DNA of 64,000 bases from positions 1,550,001 through 1,614,000 of the forward strand of contig NZ_LT593974.1 of the NCBI RefSeq assembly GCF_900086985.1, written 5' to 3'. The DNA is from Halomonas sp. HL-93 (lineage in GTDB: Bacteria; Pseudomonadota; Gammaproteobacteria; Pseudomonadales; Halomonadaceae). Positions 36,689 to 46,182 of this stretch are shown here, piece after piece. The translations under genes were made by a program, and so were the position numbers. The stretch's first letter is position 1. Each line of letters starts with the position of its first letter. The notes under the pieces were generated by a model, which was not told the origin of the DNA, made no database searches, and worked only from the letters and a program-made list of their open reading frames with translations.

Positions 36689-37656
36689 AGCGTAGCTCCC
36701 TCGGTGATGGTGTCGTCAAGACGCCGTACCCGGGTCTGTTGTTGGAGTGAATCGAAGTCTGGGGCTTGGGGATTGCCCACGCCCACATGGCGAACGGCCT
36801 CGGCTGACAACGCCGTGGCGAAACGAAGGGTGTGCTCGGGGTCGTGGCCGCTAAGCAGGCCGTGGAGCATGGCCGCGACGAAGGTGTCACCGGCGCACAC
36901 GGTGTTGACAGCAGTGACGGTCGGCGGGGTTGAATGCCAACTGCCCTGGGCGTTAACCCACAGCACGCCATCGACACCTGCAGAGACCAGCGCGTGTTCC
37001 ACGCCGCTTTGATGTAGGCGGCGCGCCGCCTGGGTGAGCGCGGGACTTGTGTCAAGCGCTGCGCCTGCCCACTCGGCAAGTTCAAGCTCATTGGGTTTGA
37101 CGGCAGTGGGCTTTGCCTCAATAGCGGCGTTAAGCGCCTCGCCGCTGGTATCCACCCACAGCGGCACGCCGCTGGCCTTCAGGTGTTGGAGGAGGGTGCG
37201 AAAGTCATCCAGATTGAGCCCCGGCGGTAAGCTGCCGGCCACCACAACCGCGTGTGGCGGCGTGGTGCTGTGTAGTTGCGTATCCAGCCGCACCGTTAAG
37301 CGCTCTAGATCGTCTTGAGTGACCGGCATGCCCGGGCCGTTGATGTCAGTGACGCGGCCGCTGTGTTCGGCCAGCTTGGCATTGATGCGCGTTTCACCCG
37401 CTACGCGCACAAAATCGTCACGCAGCGCGGAATGCTGAAAGGCCAGCGCGAAAGGTGCGTCATTATCGGCGCCGAGAAAGCCGCTGACGGTGACCTCGTG
37501 GCCTAACCTCGCCAGTACCCGTGCGACGTTGACGCCTTTACCCGCGGCTTCAAGCTGTGCGTGATGGGGGCGGTTTACCGCGCCTAAAGTGAGCTGGTCA
37601 AGGCTGAATGCCAGGTCCAGCGCCGGATTGAGGGTAATACATAGCACGCGGGCCAT
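36685..37656 (-). CDS. fruK: 1-phosphofructokinase
   Basis: FruK phosphorylates fructose 1-phosphate to fructose 1,6-bisphosphate. A PfkB-family sugar kinase of 323 residues: sugar-site motif AAGKGVNVARVLARLGHE (about 36-53) and the C-terminal ATP-site motif NTVCAGDTFVAAMLHGLLSG with the catalytic Asp in GDTF. It overlaps fruB by one base and fruA by four, so the three are one transcript with coupled translation. Confidence 0.95.
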   Translation of the reverse strand: MARVLCITLNPALDLAFSLDQLTLGAVNRPHHAQLEAAGKGVNVARVLARLGHEVTVSGFLGADNDAPFALAFQHSALRDDFVRVAGETRINAKLAEHSGRVTDINGPGMPVTQDDLERLTVRLDTQLHSTTPPHAVVVAGSLPPGLNLDDFRTLLQHLKASGVPLWVDTSGEALNAAIEAKPTAVKPNELELAEWAGAALDTSPALTQAARRLHQSGVEHALVSAGVDGVLWVNAQGSWHSTPPTVTAVNTVCAGDTFVAAMLHGLLSGHDPEHTLRFATALSAEAVRHVGVGNPQAPDFDSLQQQTRVRRLDDTITEGATL

Positions 37657-40529
37657 CAGTAAGCCTCCAGCGCGTCGCGCACGTCATCGCTGGTGGCTTG
37701 AGCCAGGGCCAACTGAGCGCGGGCTTGGGCATCCGCCAGGTCAAACTCGCGCAGTCGCGCCTTGACCAGCGGGATCTGCCGGGCGCTGACGGAAAGCTCG
37801 TCTACGCCCAGGCCGACCAGCACCGGTACTGCCATGGCGTCGGAGGCCAGCTCGCCACATACGCCCACCCATTTTCCCTGGGCGTGGGCCGCATCGACGG
37901 TCATCTGAATCAAGCGCAGCACTGCGGGATGTAGGCCGTCAGCCTGGGCGGATAGCTCCGGGTGGCCGCGGTCGATGGCCAGGGTGTACTGGGTTAAATC
38001 GTTGGTGCCCACCGAGAAAAAGTCCACTTCGGCGGCAAGCGACGGAGCCAGCAGGGCACTGGAAGGCACTTCGATCATCACGCCGAGCTGCACGTCGGTG
38101 GCGCGCTGAGACGGCGAAATTTCACTCAGTAGCCGGTCATAAATCGCCTTGGCGGCGCGGAATTCGGCGATGTCTTTGACCATCGGTAGCATGATACGCA
38201 GTGGCTGATGGGCACTGGCCATCAGCAAGGCGCGTAGCTGCGTTTCCAGCACTTGTGGCTGGGTCAGCGCCAGGCGGATGCCGCGCAGGCCGAGGAAGGG
38301 GTTGTCTTCCTGAGGCACCGGCCAGTAGGGCAACGGTTTGTCGCCACCGACATCCAGCGTGCGCGCCACCAGCGGGCGGCCATCCAGCGCATCCACTGCT
38401 TGGCGGTACTCGGCAATTTGGGTCGCCAGATCCGGCGCGCTGGCGTGCGCCATAAACAGAAACTCGGTGCGCAGCAGGCCAACGCCCTCGGCGCCGCGCT
38501 CAACGGCATCTTCGGCGTGGGCGGTGTTGCCCAGGTTGGCCGCCACTTCAACCCGATGACCATCGCGGGTCTGGGCGGTTGCAAAGCGGCTTTCCCAGGC
38601 GTCGGCCTCACGTTGCTGCTGGTCAAGCAACTGCTGCTCGGCGCGTTGCAGGCGGTCTTCCGAAGGTTGGTAGGTGACCCGGCCGCGTTCGCCGTCAAGA
38701 ATCAGCATGCCGCCGTCAGGTAGGGCCATGACCGCTTCACCGGCACCCACCACCGCCGGGATGCCCAGCGCACGGGCCAAAATTGCGCTATGTGCGGTGG
38801 CGCCGCCACGAACGGTAAGCAGGCCGTGTACCCGAGTAGTGTCCAGCCGCGCGACGTCGGATGGGCCGATATCGTCCATCACCAAAATATACGGATGGTC
38901 GGGAGGCGTCGGCAGTTTGACATCGCAAAGCACGCCCAGCACCCGGCGACCAACGTCGCGCAAGTCGGCGGCGCGTTCGGCCAGTAGCCGGTCGGCGAGC
39001 ATTTCCTGGGCGTGGGCGGCCGTGTCGATAGCTTCCCACCAGCCGGCTTCCGCAGACGCCCCGTCGCGGATGGCGTCGATGGCAGCCTGGAGTAGCTCCG
39101 GGTCGTCGAGCATTTCTTCGTGCATGGAAAGAATATCGGCGACTTCACCGCCCGGTGCATTATGTACCAGCGCTTCCAACTGGGCGGCGCCTTCTTTCAG
39201 CGCCTCGCGCAAGCGAGCAACTTCTCGTTCAGGGTCATCGGCGTGCTGCGGGTACTTAAAGATCGGCGGGCGAATGACAAATACCGGGGCAATGGCTAGC
39301 CCTGGAGAGGCGGCCACGCCGGTATGCGGCGTATCATTGGCCAATGGCTCAACGGTTGCTTTGGCAGTGCTGTTGGCCGCTGAGATGCTCTCACGCCCGC
39401 CGTCAAACGGGGCAACCTTTTCGCCCAGGCCAGACTCAACGGCCTCGCTGACGGCGGCGAGTGCCTGGCTTGCCTGCTCGCCCTCGGCGGAAAATATCAG
39501 CCATTGGCCGCGCCGTGCGCCCAAACCAATCACCTTGGTCAGGCTGGCGGCAGAAACCGGCGTGGCGCTGCCTTCCTCAAGGCGGACGTTGATCGGAATA
39601 CCCTGAGCACGGGCGATTTGTACCAGCTGCTTGACCGGGCGGGCGTGCAGGCCGTGAGGGTTCAATACCCGAGCGCGTTGGGTTTGCGTGCTGGCGGTTT
39701 CACCCGCCAAGGTGGCCAGCCACTGCGCGCTGGTGTTGTTCACCAGGCTCTCGCTTTCGTTTCGTGCCAGCAGCGGCAGCAATTGTTCAAGCAGCGGGAG
39801 GTGGTTCTCGCCGCTGGCCGCCAGGCAGAACAAGGCGTGAACGGGGTGGTCGCGATGTTTGAGCGATGCATCAGACGGTGTGGCGACGCCAAGAGCGGGC
39901 TGGACGACACCGTGAGGGTGACTTGCCAGCCACAGGCCGTTACCCAGCCAGGTGGGTTCAGCAGACGCAATAGCGGTTATGAAGGCATTATCCACGCAGC
40001 CGCTTTGGCGCAGTCGCGCGGCGGCGGCCAGGGTTAATTCCTGGAGGTCTTTGGCGGGGAAGCTAACGCACAGCGTGTCGTTATCCAGGCGAGGCATCAC
40101 GGCCGGCTTAGAGAGCAAGCGGGCAACGTCGGCGGCGGATGCCGCCGTTGCCAACTGTTCAGCAACGCCTTCGCGGTCGAGCACATGGGTCAGTTGGCGT
40201 AAAATGTCGAGGTGTTCGTCGTTTTGCGCGGCAATGGTGACCAGCACATGCACCTGCTGGCCATCGTGCCATTTCACACCGTCAGGAAACTGTAAAACAC
40301 GAACCCCGGTTTGCTTGACGTGCTGGCGGCTTTCCGGCGTGCCGTGGGGAATAGCAATAGCATTGCCCAAAAACGTCGATGATTGCGCTTCCCGGGCGTG
40401 GAGGCCGTCGCGGTAGCCGGGCTCGACGAAGCCTGCCTTCACCAGCGCGTCGGCAGCGCCGTCCAGTGCCGCTTGCCAGTCGTCTGCGTGGCAGTCGAGC
40501 AAGATGTCATCAGAGCCAAGCGTCAGCAT
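37656..40529 (-). CDS. fruB: PTS fructose multiphosphoryl protein FruB (IIA-HPr-EI)
   Basis: A 957-residue fusion that takes phosphate from PEP to FruA. Domains in order: IIA (1-145) with His62 in AIPHG; a second IIA-like stretch (about 150-275) in which SHPHGVV replaces the active-site loop; HPr (about 285-370) with His295 in GLHARP; enzyme I (about 400-957) with His580 in GGATAHSAIL and the PEP-binding GTNDLTQYTLAIDRGH block. It is therefore a self-contained fructose PTS as in Pseudomonas. The second IIA may be a degenerate duplicate. Two FruR-type operators lie between it and the divergent fruR. Confidence 0.95.
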   Translation of the reverse strand: MLTLGSDDILLDCHADDWQAALDGAADALVKAGFVEPGYRDGLHAREAQSSTFLGNAIAIPHGTPESRQHVKQTGVRVLQFPDGVKWHDGQQVHVLVTIAAQNDEHLDILRQLTHVLDREGVAEQLATAASAADVARLLSKPAVMPRLDNDTLCVSFPAKDLQELTLAAAARLRQSGCVDNAFITAIASAEPTWLGNGLWLASHPHGVVQPALGVATPSDASLKHRDHPVHALFCLAASGENHLPLLEQLLPLLARNESESLVNNTSAQWLATLAGETASTQTQRARVLNPHGLHARPVKQLVQIARAQGIPINVRLEEGSATPVSAASLTKVIGLGARRGQWLIFSAEGEQASQALAAVSEAVESGLGEKVAPFDGGRESISAANSTAKATVEPLANDTPHTGVAASPGLAIAPVFVIRPPIFKYPQHADDPEREVARLREALKEGAAQLEALVHNAPGGEVADILSMHEEMLDDPELLQAAIDAIRDGASAEAGWWEAIDTAAHAQEMLADRLLAERAADLRDVGRRVLGVLCDVKLPTPPDHPYILVMDDIGPSDVARLDTTRVHGLLTVRGGATAHSAILARALGIPAVVGAGEAVMALPDGGMLILDGERGRVTYQPSEDRLQRAEQQLLDQQQREADAWESRFATAQTRDGHRVEVAANLGNTAHAEDAVERGAEGVGLLRTEFLFMAHASAPDLATQIAEYRQAVDALDGRPLVARTLDVGGDKPLPYWPVPQEDNPFLGLRGIRLALTQPQVLETQLRALLMASAHQPLRIMLPMVKDIAEFRAAKAIYDRLLSEISPSQRATDVQLGVMIEVPSSALLAPSLAAEVDFFSVGTNDLTQYTLAIDRGHPELSAQADGLHPAVLRLIQMTVDAAHAQGKWVGVCGELASDAMAVPVLVGLGVDELSVSARQIPLVKARLREFDLADAQARAQLALAQATSDDVRDALEAY

Positions 40530-40577
40530 AGGTGTCTCCTGTAGAACGATGGTCGTAGCGCACCGAAGTGAGCTGGA

Positions 40578-40589
40578 TGAATCGTGTCA
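40578..40589. promoter_or_regulatory. FruR/Cra-like operator (weaker copy)
   Basis: TGAATCGTGTCA at 40578-40589 resembles the Cra/FruR operator TGAAACGTTTCA with three or four changes. It is 49 bases before the fruB start, next to the better copy at 40610-40621. Confidence 0.5.
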
Positions 40590-40609
40590 TCTCTGTATAG
40601 TTGCTATGC

Positions 40610-40621
40610 TGAATCGATTCA
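40610..40621. promoter_or_regulatory. FruR/Cra-like operator
   Basis: TGAATCGATTCA is a perfect 12-base palindrome and fits the Cra/FruR consensus TGAAACGTTTCA in 10 of 12 positions. It lies between the divergent fruB and fruR genes and can serve both promoters. Confidence 0.75.
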
Positions 40622-40709
40622 CTTTAGGACACAAGGGCTCTGCGCCTAGACTTTGGTCTGATAGGTGTCTGCTGGCTGTTAAACTGGCGTTAATCAGAGG
40701 GGGAATTGC

Positions 40710-41711
40710 ATGACACTTGCCGATATTGCCCGGCTTGCCGGAGTATCACGCACCACCGCCAGCTATGTGATTAATGGCCAGGCTGAAAAACGCCGCATAA
40801 GCGAAGCAACCATTGAAAAAGTCATGGCGGTAGTTCGCCAGCACCGTTATCACATCGACCCCCAGGCTGCCGCGCTGCGCCGGGGTGCGAGCCGGTTGCT
40901 TGGGCTGATCGTCCCTGACCTGGAAAACATCAGCTACGCCCGGCTCGCCAAACGCATAGAGCGGGGCGCTCGTGAGCGCGGCTATCAGCTGCTCATCGTG
41001 AGTTCCGACGATTGCCCGGAGAGCGAGCGGGGCTTGGCGCTGGCGCTGCGCGCCCAGCGCTGTGAAGTGCTTATCACGGCGAGTTGCTTAGCAAGCGACG
41101 ACCCTTTTTACGCGGATTTGGTAAAAGAAGGCTGGCGTGTGGTGGGGATGGACCGGGGGCTGGACCCTGCGCTCTTCGCCAGCGTGGTCAGCAACGATCG
41201 ACAAGCGGCGTTAACGTTGACCCAGTCGGTGATTCATCCCGCTACTCAGCGGGTGGCTTGGCTCGAGGCGATGCCCGATTTGTCTATCAGCCGTGAGCGT
41301 CGGGCCGGGTTTCAGCAAGCGCTTGCGGGCACGTCGATCACGCCGCTGTATTTGAGTGGTACGCATTACGAACGCAGCGAAGGCGCGCGGTTGGCAGTCA
41401 AGTTGCTGGATGAAGAAGGTGGGGCGGATGCGATGGTAACGGCGTCCTATACGCTGTTGGAAGGCGTGTTTGACGTGTTTCTGGAGCGTGGAGGCCTACC
41501 CGATGGCTTGAGGCTGGCAACGTTCGGCGACCACCGTCTGCTGGACTTTTTACCTCAGCCGATCAATTCGGCTCTGCAGGATTATGACCGCATCGCCGAA
41601 TTAACCTTGCGCTGTGCCTTGGCTGCCACGGAGGGTGAGTACGTATGTGGTCAACAGGAAGTCGCACGGCATTTGCGCACCCGCCATGCCGGTGCGCAAA
41701 TGATTGTTTAA
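40710..41711 (+). CDS. fruR: Fructose operon regulator FruR (LacI family)
   Basis: LacI-family repressor of 333 residues, divergent from fruBKA. The N-terminal HTH and hinge (MTLADIARLAGVSRTTASYV ... EATIEKVMAVVRQHRY) are close to Cra/FruR of enterics, and the effector domain has the SRLLGLIVPDLENISYARLAK start typical of that group. In pseudomonads FruR controls just the fru operon with fructose 1-phosphate as inducer; I infer the same here. Start has AGAGGGGG upstream. Confidence 0.92.
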   Translation: MTLADIARLAGVSRTTASYVINGQAEKRRISEATIEKVMAVVRQHRYHIDPQAAALRRGASRLLGLIVPDLENISYARLAKRIERGARERGYQLLIVSSDDCPESERGLALALRAQRCEVLITASCLASDDPFYADLVKEGWRVVGMDRGLDPALFASVVSNDRQAALTLTQSVIHPATQRVAWLEAMPDLSISRERRAGFQQALAGTSITPLYLSGTHYERSEGARLAVKLLDEEGGADAMVTASYTLLEGVFDVFLERGGLPDGLRLATFGDHRLLDFLPQPINSALQDYDRIAELTLRCALAATEGEYVCGQQEVARHLRTRHAGAQMIV

Positions 41712-41733
41712 CGCCACGTTCGAGCCAGGCAAA

Positions 41734-42210
41734 TTAAACGGTGCGTGCTTCGGCCCAGGCGTTGGCGTCGGGAATCGACATCTCGTAGCGTTCGCCAAGG
41801 TAGGGCGAGGAAAGCACAAAGTCGGCGCTGGCTGCATTGCACGCTACCGGTACGTTCCATAGTGCGGCGAGGCGCAGTAGCGCTTTGACATCTGGGTCGT
41901 GGGGCTGGGGGGCAAACGGGTCCCAGAAAAAAATCAACACGTCGAGTGCCTGCTCGGCGATACGCGCGCCAATTTGCTGGTCGCCGCCAAGCGGGCCGCT
42001 CATCAAGCCTTCCACCGGCAGCCCCAGCTCGCTGCGCAAGCGATTCGCTGTGGTGCCGGTGCCAAGCAGTTCGTGCTGGCTCAACGTGTCCTTCCAGCGC
42101 GTCGCCCACTCGAGCATTTCGGTTTTCTTGCCATCGTGGGCGATTAACGCAATTCGCTTGCGGGCCTGAAGCGTACGAAGTGCCTGACGAGGTGGTCGCG
42201 CATCATTCAT
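41734..42210 (-). CDS. mgsA: Methylglyoxal synthase
   Basis: MgsA turns dihydroxyacetone phosphate into methylglyoxal and phosphate, a bypass that frees phosphate when sugar phosphates build up. 158 residues from the ATG at 42210 (GGAG nine bases upstream); a TTG at 42225 would add five. The KRIALIAHDGKKTEML start and GLMSGPLGGDQQIGARIAE with the catalytic Asp, then LIFFWDPF, are clear family signs. It follows pyk by 45 bases on the same strand, so it likely shares its promoter. Confidence 0.94.
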   Translation of the reverse strand: MNDARPPRQALRTLQARKRIALIAHDGKKTEMLEWATRWKDTLSQHELLGTGTTANRLRSELGLPVEGLMSGPLGGDQQIGARIAEQALDVLIFFWDPFAPQPHDPDVKALLRLAALWNVPVACNAASADFVLSSPYLGERYEMSIPDANAWAEARTV

Positions 42211-42255
42211 GGCATGGCTCTCCAAGGCATGGTCATTATCACGGCATGAGGGTGT

Positions 42256-43722
42256 TTACTCGGCCGCAACGGCTAACACCTTCATGGTATTGGTACCGCC
42301 ATGGGCGTTCATGTGGTCGCCCCGGGTGAGAATGACATGCTCGCCGGGCTCCGCCAAGCCGTGGGCCTTTAGCAGCTTCAGCGCCTCGCCGTTGACCTCT
42401 TCTGCCTGCATATGGGTGGTATCAAATGGAATTGACACTACGCCCCGATACAGTGCCATACGGCGTTGCGCGATAGGGCTATGGGCTAGGCCGACAATGG
42501 GTAGTTTGGAGCGAATCCGCGAAGCAATCAGCGGGGTGTAGCCCGTAGCGGTCATGCAGGCAATCACGCTTACACCCTCAAGATGGTTGGCCGCGTACAT
42601 CGCAGATAGCGCGATGGTTTCATCAACGCGCTCAAAGCCTTCGTGGATGCGATGTCCCGATTCCTGTGCAATGCGTTCCCGCTCAGCACCCAGGCACACG
42701 CGATTCATGGCTTCAATGGTTTCGACCGGATAATCCCCCGCGGCGGTTTCGGCTGAGAGCATCACCGCATCGGTAGCATCCAGCACCGCATTGGCTACAT
42801 CAAATACCTCGGCGCGGGTGGGTAGCGGCGACTCGATCATCGATTCCATCATCTGGGTGGCGGTAATCACCGCGCGATTCAGCGTGCGGGCGTGCTTGAT
42901 GATACGTTTTTGGGTGCCAATCAGCGCTTCGTCGCCAATCTCAACGCCCAGGTCGCCGCGGGCTACCATGACTGCTTCCGAGGCCTGGATGATGCCATCC
43001 AGGGTCGCGTCGTCGGCCACGGCTTCCGCGCGCTCGAGTTTGGCGACCAGGCCGATCTCTTTGCCAGCATCGCCCAGCAGTGTACGTGCCTCTTGCATGT
43101 CGGCAGCGCTACGCGGGAAGGAAACCGCCAGGTAGTCCACGCCGATGTCCACGGCGGTGATCAGGTCGGCCTTGTCCTTTTCGGTCAGCGCTGGGGCTGA
43201 TAGGCCGCCGCCTTGCTTGTTGATGCCTTTGTTGTTGGACAGCTTGCCACCCACGTGAACCCGGGTATGTACCTCCTGGTCTACCACTTGGGTGACATCC
43301 AGCACCACGCGGCCATCGTCGAGCAGTAAGCGGTCGTCGACGGTGACGTCGTCAATCAACGATTTATAGTCACAGCCGACCCGTTCCTGGTTGCCTTGGT
43401 TGGCATCCATCGCCATGTCGAGGATAAACGGCTGGCCTTGAGTGAGATGGATAGCCCCATCCTGGAAGCGCGAAATGCGAATCTTGGGTCCCTGGAGGTC
43501 ACCCAATGCCGCGACGCTGCGGCCCAGTCGCTGAGCGATCTCGCGTACGTCTTGTAGGCGGCGTCGATGGTCATCGGCAGCGCCATGGGAAAAATTCAGC
43601 CGAACGACGTCGACGCCCGCTTTAAGCATTGCCTCCAGCACGCCGGGGCGGTCGCTGGCGGGGCCTAACGTGGCCACAATCTTAGTGCGGCGTAAAGGGA
43701 GCGAGAGGGTCTGGCTCGTCAT
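42256..43722 (-). CDS. pyk: Pyruvate kinase
   Basis: Pyk turns PEP and ADP into pyruvate and ATP. From the ATG at 43722 (AGGAGA upstream) the protein is 488 residues; the longer frame to 43788 lacks a ribosome site. RRTKIVATLGPASDRPG start, the catalytic Lys region GDLQGPKIRISRF, MVARGDLGVEIGDE, and AVMLSAETAAGDYPVE are visible. It is divergent from gap with 266 bases between, holding a HexR-like site, and is followed by mgsA. Confidence 0.96.
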   Translation of the reverse strand: MTSQTLSLPLRRTKIVATLGPASDRPGVLEAMLKAGVDVVRLNFSHGAADDHRRRLQDVREIAQRLGRSVAALGDLQGPKIRISRFQDGAIHLTQGQPFILDMAMDANQGNQERVGCDYKSLIDDVTVDDRLLLDDGRVVLDVTQVVDQEVHTRVHVGGKLSNNKGINKQGGGLSAPALTEKDKADLITAVDIGVDYLAVSFPRSAADMQEARTLLGDAGKEIGLVAKLERAEAVADDATLDGIIQASEAVMVARGDLGVEIGDEALIGTQKRIIKHARTLNRAVITATQMMESMIESPLPTRAEVFDVANAVLDATDAVMLSAETAAGDYPVETIEAMNRVCLGAERERIAQESGHRIHEGFERVDETIALSAMYAANHLEGVSVIACMTATGYTPLIASRIRSKLPIVGLAHSPIAQRRMALYRGVVSIPFDTTHMQAEEVNGEALKLLKAHGLAEPGEHVILTRGDHMNAHGGTNTMKVLAVAAE

Positions 43723-43818
43723 TGCACATTCTCCTGGGTCGGCCATGGTTATTGTTAGCGCCTCGTTGGGCGTTGAAATTGCGGGCAATTAAGTTGTGGA
43801 CTACGATAGCGTTTATAT

Positions 43819-43833
43819 AGTAATTTTACTACA
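43819..43833. promoter_or_regulatory. HexR-like palindrome between pyk and gap
   Basis: On the minus strand TGTAGTAAAATTACT, differing from the zwf site (61253) by one base of fifteen. It is 97 bases from the pyk start and 155 from the gap start. HexR controls gap and pyk in several gammaproteobacteria. Confidence 0.7.
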
Positions 43834-43988
43834 TATTGCTTGATTGACAGCCTTTTTGAAGACTTAAAACACGCCATTAGTCCCAATAAGACGCTTAAGT
43901 ACGTATTTTTAGTAATTTTATTGATGCGGGCGTAGATGTTTTGCAAACGTTCGCTACCAACAGTTCTCTGCAAAGGTGAGGTGCTTCC

Positions 43989-44996
43989 ATGACAATAAGA
44001 GTAGCTATTAACGGCTTTGGTCGCATTGGCCGCAACGTACTTCGCGCCCTGTACGAAAACGGTTACCGCGATCGCCTGCAGGTAGTGGCGATTAACGACC
44101 TTGGCGACCCATCGCTGAACTCCCATCTGCTTCGCCATGACACCGTTCACGGCCACTTTCCGTTTGCGGTAGAGCATGATGCCGAGAGTATTAAAGTCGA
44201 CGGTGACCGCATTGCCATCTCTTCGGAGCGCGATCCTTCCCGGCTGCCCTGGGCGTCGATGAACATCGACATTGTGATGGAGTGCACCGGCCTGTTCACT
44301 AAGCGCGAAGCGGCAGCCCAGCATATTGCGGCGGGCGCAAAGCGGGTGCTGATTTCAGCGCCTAGCCCGGATGCCGATGCGACGATTGTGTATGGTGTTA
44401 ACGACGATGTGCTGACCGCTGAACATACCGTGGTGTCCAATGCCTCCTGCACCACCAACTGCCTGGCGCCGGTGGCAAAAGCATTGAACGATGCAGTGGG
44501 TATTGAAAACGGTCTGATGACCACTGTGCATGCTTACACCAACGACCAGAATTTGTCGGATGTTTACCACTCCGACCCCTACCGGGCGCGCAGTGCAACG
44601 CACTCGATGATTCCAACCAAAACCGGTGCGGCGGCTGCGGTTGGGCTGGTGCTCCCCGAGTTGGCCGGTAAGTTTGACGGGCTGGCGGTGCGGGTCCCGG
44701 TCATCAACGTCTCGCTGGTGGATCTAACGTTTAACGCTGGGCGCGATACCACCAAGGAAGAGATCAACGAGATCGTCGAGAAAGCCGCTGCCAACTCACC
44801 GATATTGGCAGTTAATGCCCAGCCCTTGGTGTCCATCGATTTTAACCACGATGCTCACTCGTCCACCTTCGATGCCAATCACACCCGTGTTAATGGCCGC
44901 CTGGTGAAAGTTATGGCCTGGTATGACAACGAGTGGGGTTTCTCCAACCGTATGCTGGATACTGCCGAGGCGATGCAGGCAGCGTCCGCCAAGTAA
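43989..44996 (+). CDS. gap: Glyceraldehyde-3-phosphate dehydrogenase
   Basis: A 335-residue type [21 protein letters not shown] nucleotide site, NAD-selective AINDL (Asp37), catalytic Cys154 in [12 protein letters not shown], and the phosphate-site loop [10 protein letters not shown] with [19 protein letters not shown] are in place. Erythrose 4-phosphate dehydrogenase (Epd) was considered because the opening and the DFNHDAHS stretch are Epd-like, but the phosphate loop and the MIPTKTGAA block are those of GAPDH. Divergent from pyk. Confidence 0.95.
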   Translation: MTIRVAINGFGRIGRNVLRALYENGYRDRLQVVAINDLGDPSLNSHLLRHDTVHGHFPFAVEHDAESIKVDGDRIAISSERDPSRLPWASMNIDIVMECTGLFTKREAAAQHIAAGAKRVLISAPSPDADATIVYGVNDDVLTAEHTVVSNASCTTNCLAPVAKALNDAVGIENGLMTTVHAYTNDQNLSDVYHSDPYRARSATHSMIPTKTGAAAAVGLVLPELAGKFDGLAVRVPVINVSLVDLTFNAGRDTTKEEINEIVEKAAANSPILAVNAQPLVSIDFNHDAHSSTFDANHTRVNGRLVKVMAWYDNEWGFSNRMLDTAEAMQAASAK

Positions 44997-45005
44997 TACC
45001 CTCCC

Positions 45006-46055
45006 TCAAGGGCAGGTATCGCCGAGCAGCAGCTCTGTTTTCAGCAACTGCTGTTCGGCGGGCAGATGGCCAAGAATCATCTGCGCCGCGACTCTGCCTT
45101 TGCCCACGCTATCCTGGCGCACGGTGGTCAATCGTGGCGCCCGGTACTGGCCCTCTGCAATACCGTCAAAGCCGGTAATGCGTAAGTCCTCAGGCACTCG
45201 AATGCCGCGCTGTTCGGCAAGCGTCAGCGCCGTCAAGGCAATACGATCCGACATGCACAGCAGCAGGTCAGGGCGCAGATGCTCGGGCTGATCGAGTATT
45301 TCTGCCAATACCGGGCTGCACACGTCGAAAGTATTCTCCTCAATATTCCATAGCGGCACCGCGCCGGGCGTGATGCCGTGTTCTTCCAGCGCCTCATAAA
45401 AGCCCGCCAGCCGCGCGCGGCTGATGGTGCTGGTGCTCGGCAGCATGGTATGGGCGGCCGTTACGCGACCGTTGCAGGGCTCGACGGTCAGCCTCAGATT
45501 GATGATCGCCGGGCGCTCGGGGCGCTGCTTGAGTGCATAGCAGGCAATTCGGTAGCTGGCCTCGGTGTCGTCGATATGCACCGTCGGGCAACCCTCCACG
45601 TCAAAATCCACCGACACAAGCGGGCGCTGATACGGCAAACGTTGCAGTAACTGATTGTTGGGCATCAGGCCGTAGACGATAAAGCCGTCGGCGATATTGG
45701 CCGAGCCTGCGGGCTGCGAGTCGTGGCCGCGTCCCGGCAGTAGCAGGAGCGTATGACCATGGGCGTCCAGCACTTCGGCGACGCCGGACAAAAACTCGCT
45801 GGCGACCGCATCATTCAGGCTGTAGGTGAGGCTTTCCGCCAGCACCACGGCCACGATGCGTGAGCGCCCGGTACGCAGGCTGCGGGCCTTGGCGTCGGGG
45901 CCGCTGTAGCCAAGCCGGGCAGCCTCGCTAAGGATGCGTTCGCGAAGCGTGGGGGAGAGCTGGTCTGGCCGGTTGAACGCGTTGGAAATAGTGGCAGTCG
46001 AGACGCCGAGTTCACGGGCAAGGTCCTTGAGCGTCATTCGGCGTGGTGGTGTCAC
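45006..46055 (-). CDS. LacI family regulator of the alpha-glucoside operon
   Basis: A 349-residue LacI-family protein. Its HTH (MTLKDLARELGVSTATISNAF) is close to the N-terminus; the effector domain runs from about 65. GTG at 46055 has AGGAAA about eight bases upstream, better than the in-frame ATG at 46037. It is the last gene of the binding protein-permease-glucosidase-ATPase run, on the same strand, 127 bases after the ATPase. It likely represses that run through the palindromes at 52188 and 52342. Converges with gap, 9 bases apart. Confidence 0.88.
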   Translation of the reverse strand: MTPPRRMTLKDLARELGVSTATISNAFNRPDQLSPTLRERILSEAARLGYSGPDAKARSLRTGRSRIVAVVLAESLTYSLNDAVASEFLSGVAEVLDAHGHTLLLLPGRGHDSQPAGSANIADGFIVYGLMPNNQLLQRLPYQRPLVSVDFDVEGCPTVHIDDTEASYRIACYALKQRPERPAIINLRLTVEPCNGRVTAAHTMLPSTSTISRARLAGFYEALEEHGITPGAVPLWNIEENTFDVCSPVLAEILDQPEHLRPDLLLCMSDRIALTALTLAEQRGIRVPEDLRITGFDGIAEGQYRAPRLTTVRQDSVGKGRVAAQMILGHLPAEQQLLKTELLLGDTCP

Positions 46056-46118
46056 GGGATTTCCTATGCAGGCTAATTGTTATGCGTCCACCCGCAAGAA
46101 TACCGACCCCCGCCACGT

Positions 46119-46149
46119 CACGACAAGCCCTATCAAGGGGCCTGTCGTG
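46119..46149. terminator. Hairpin between the ATPase and LacI genes
   Basis: CACGACA (46119-46125) pairs with TGTCGTG (46143-46149), with CCC/GGG inside as a second short stem. It lies between the end of the ABC ATPase gene and the start of the LacI gene. There is no clear T-run, so it may be an attenuating or mRNA-protecting stem rather than a full terminator. Confidence 0.45.
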
Positions 46150-46182
46150 GGCCGGGGGTTGATGAAAAGGGAGGTACGCTGT

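Noticed and set aside
36471..37121. 216-codon minus-strand frame across the fruK-fruA junction
   Set aside because: Arg/Pro/Ser-rich out-of-frame translation of two well-defined genes.
43989..44996. Erythrose 4-phosphate dehydrogenase (epd) as an alternative for gap
   Set aside because: The phosphate-binding loop and the MIPTKTGAA block are of the GAPDH type.
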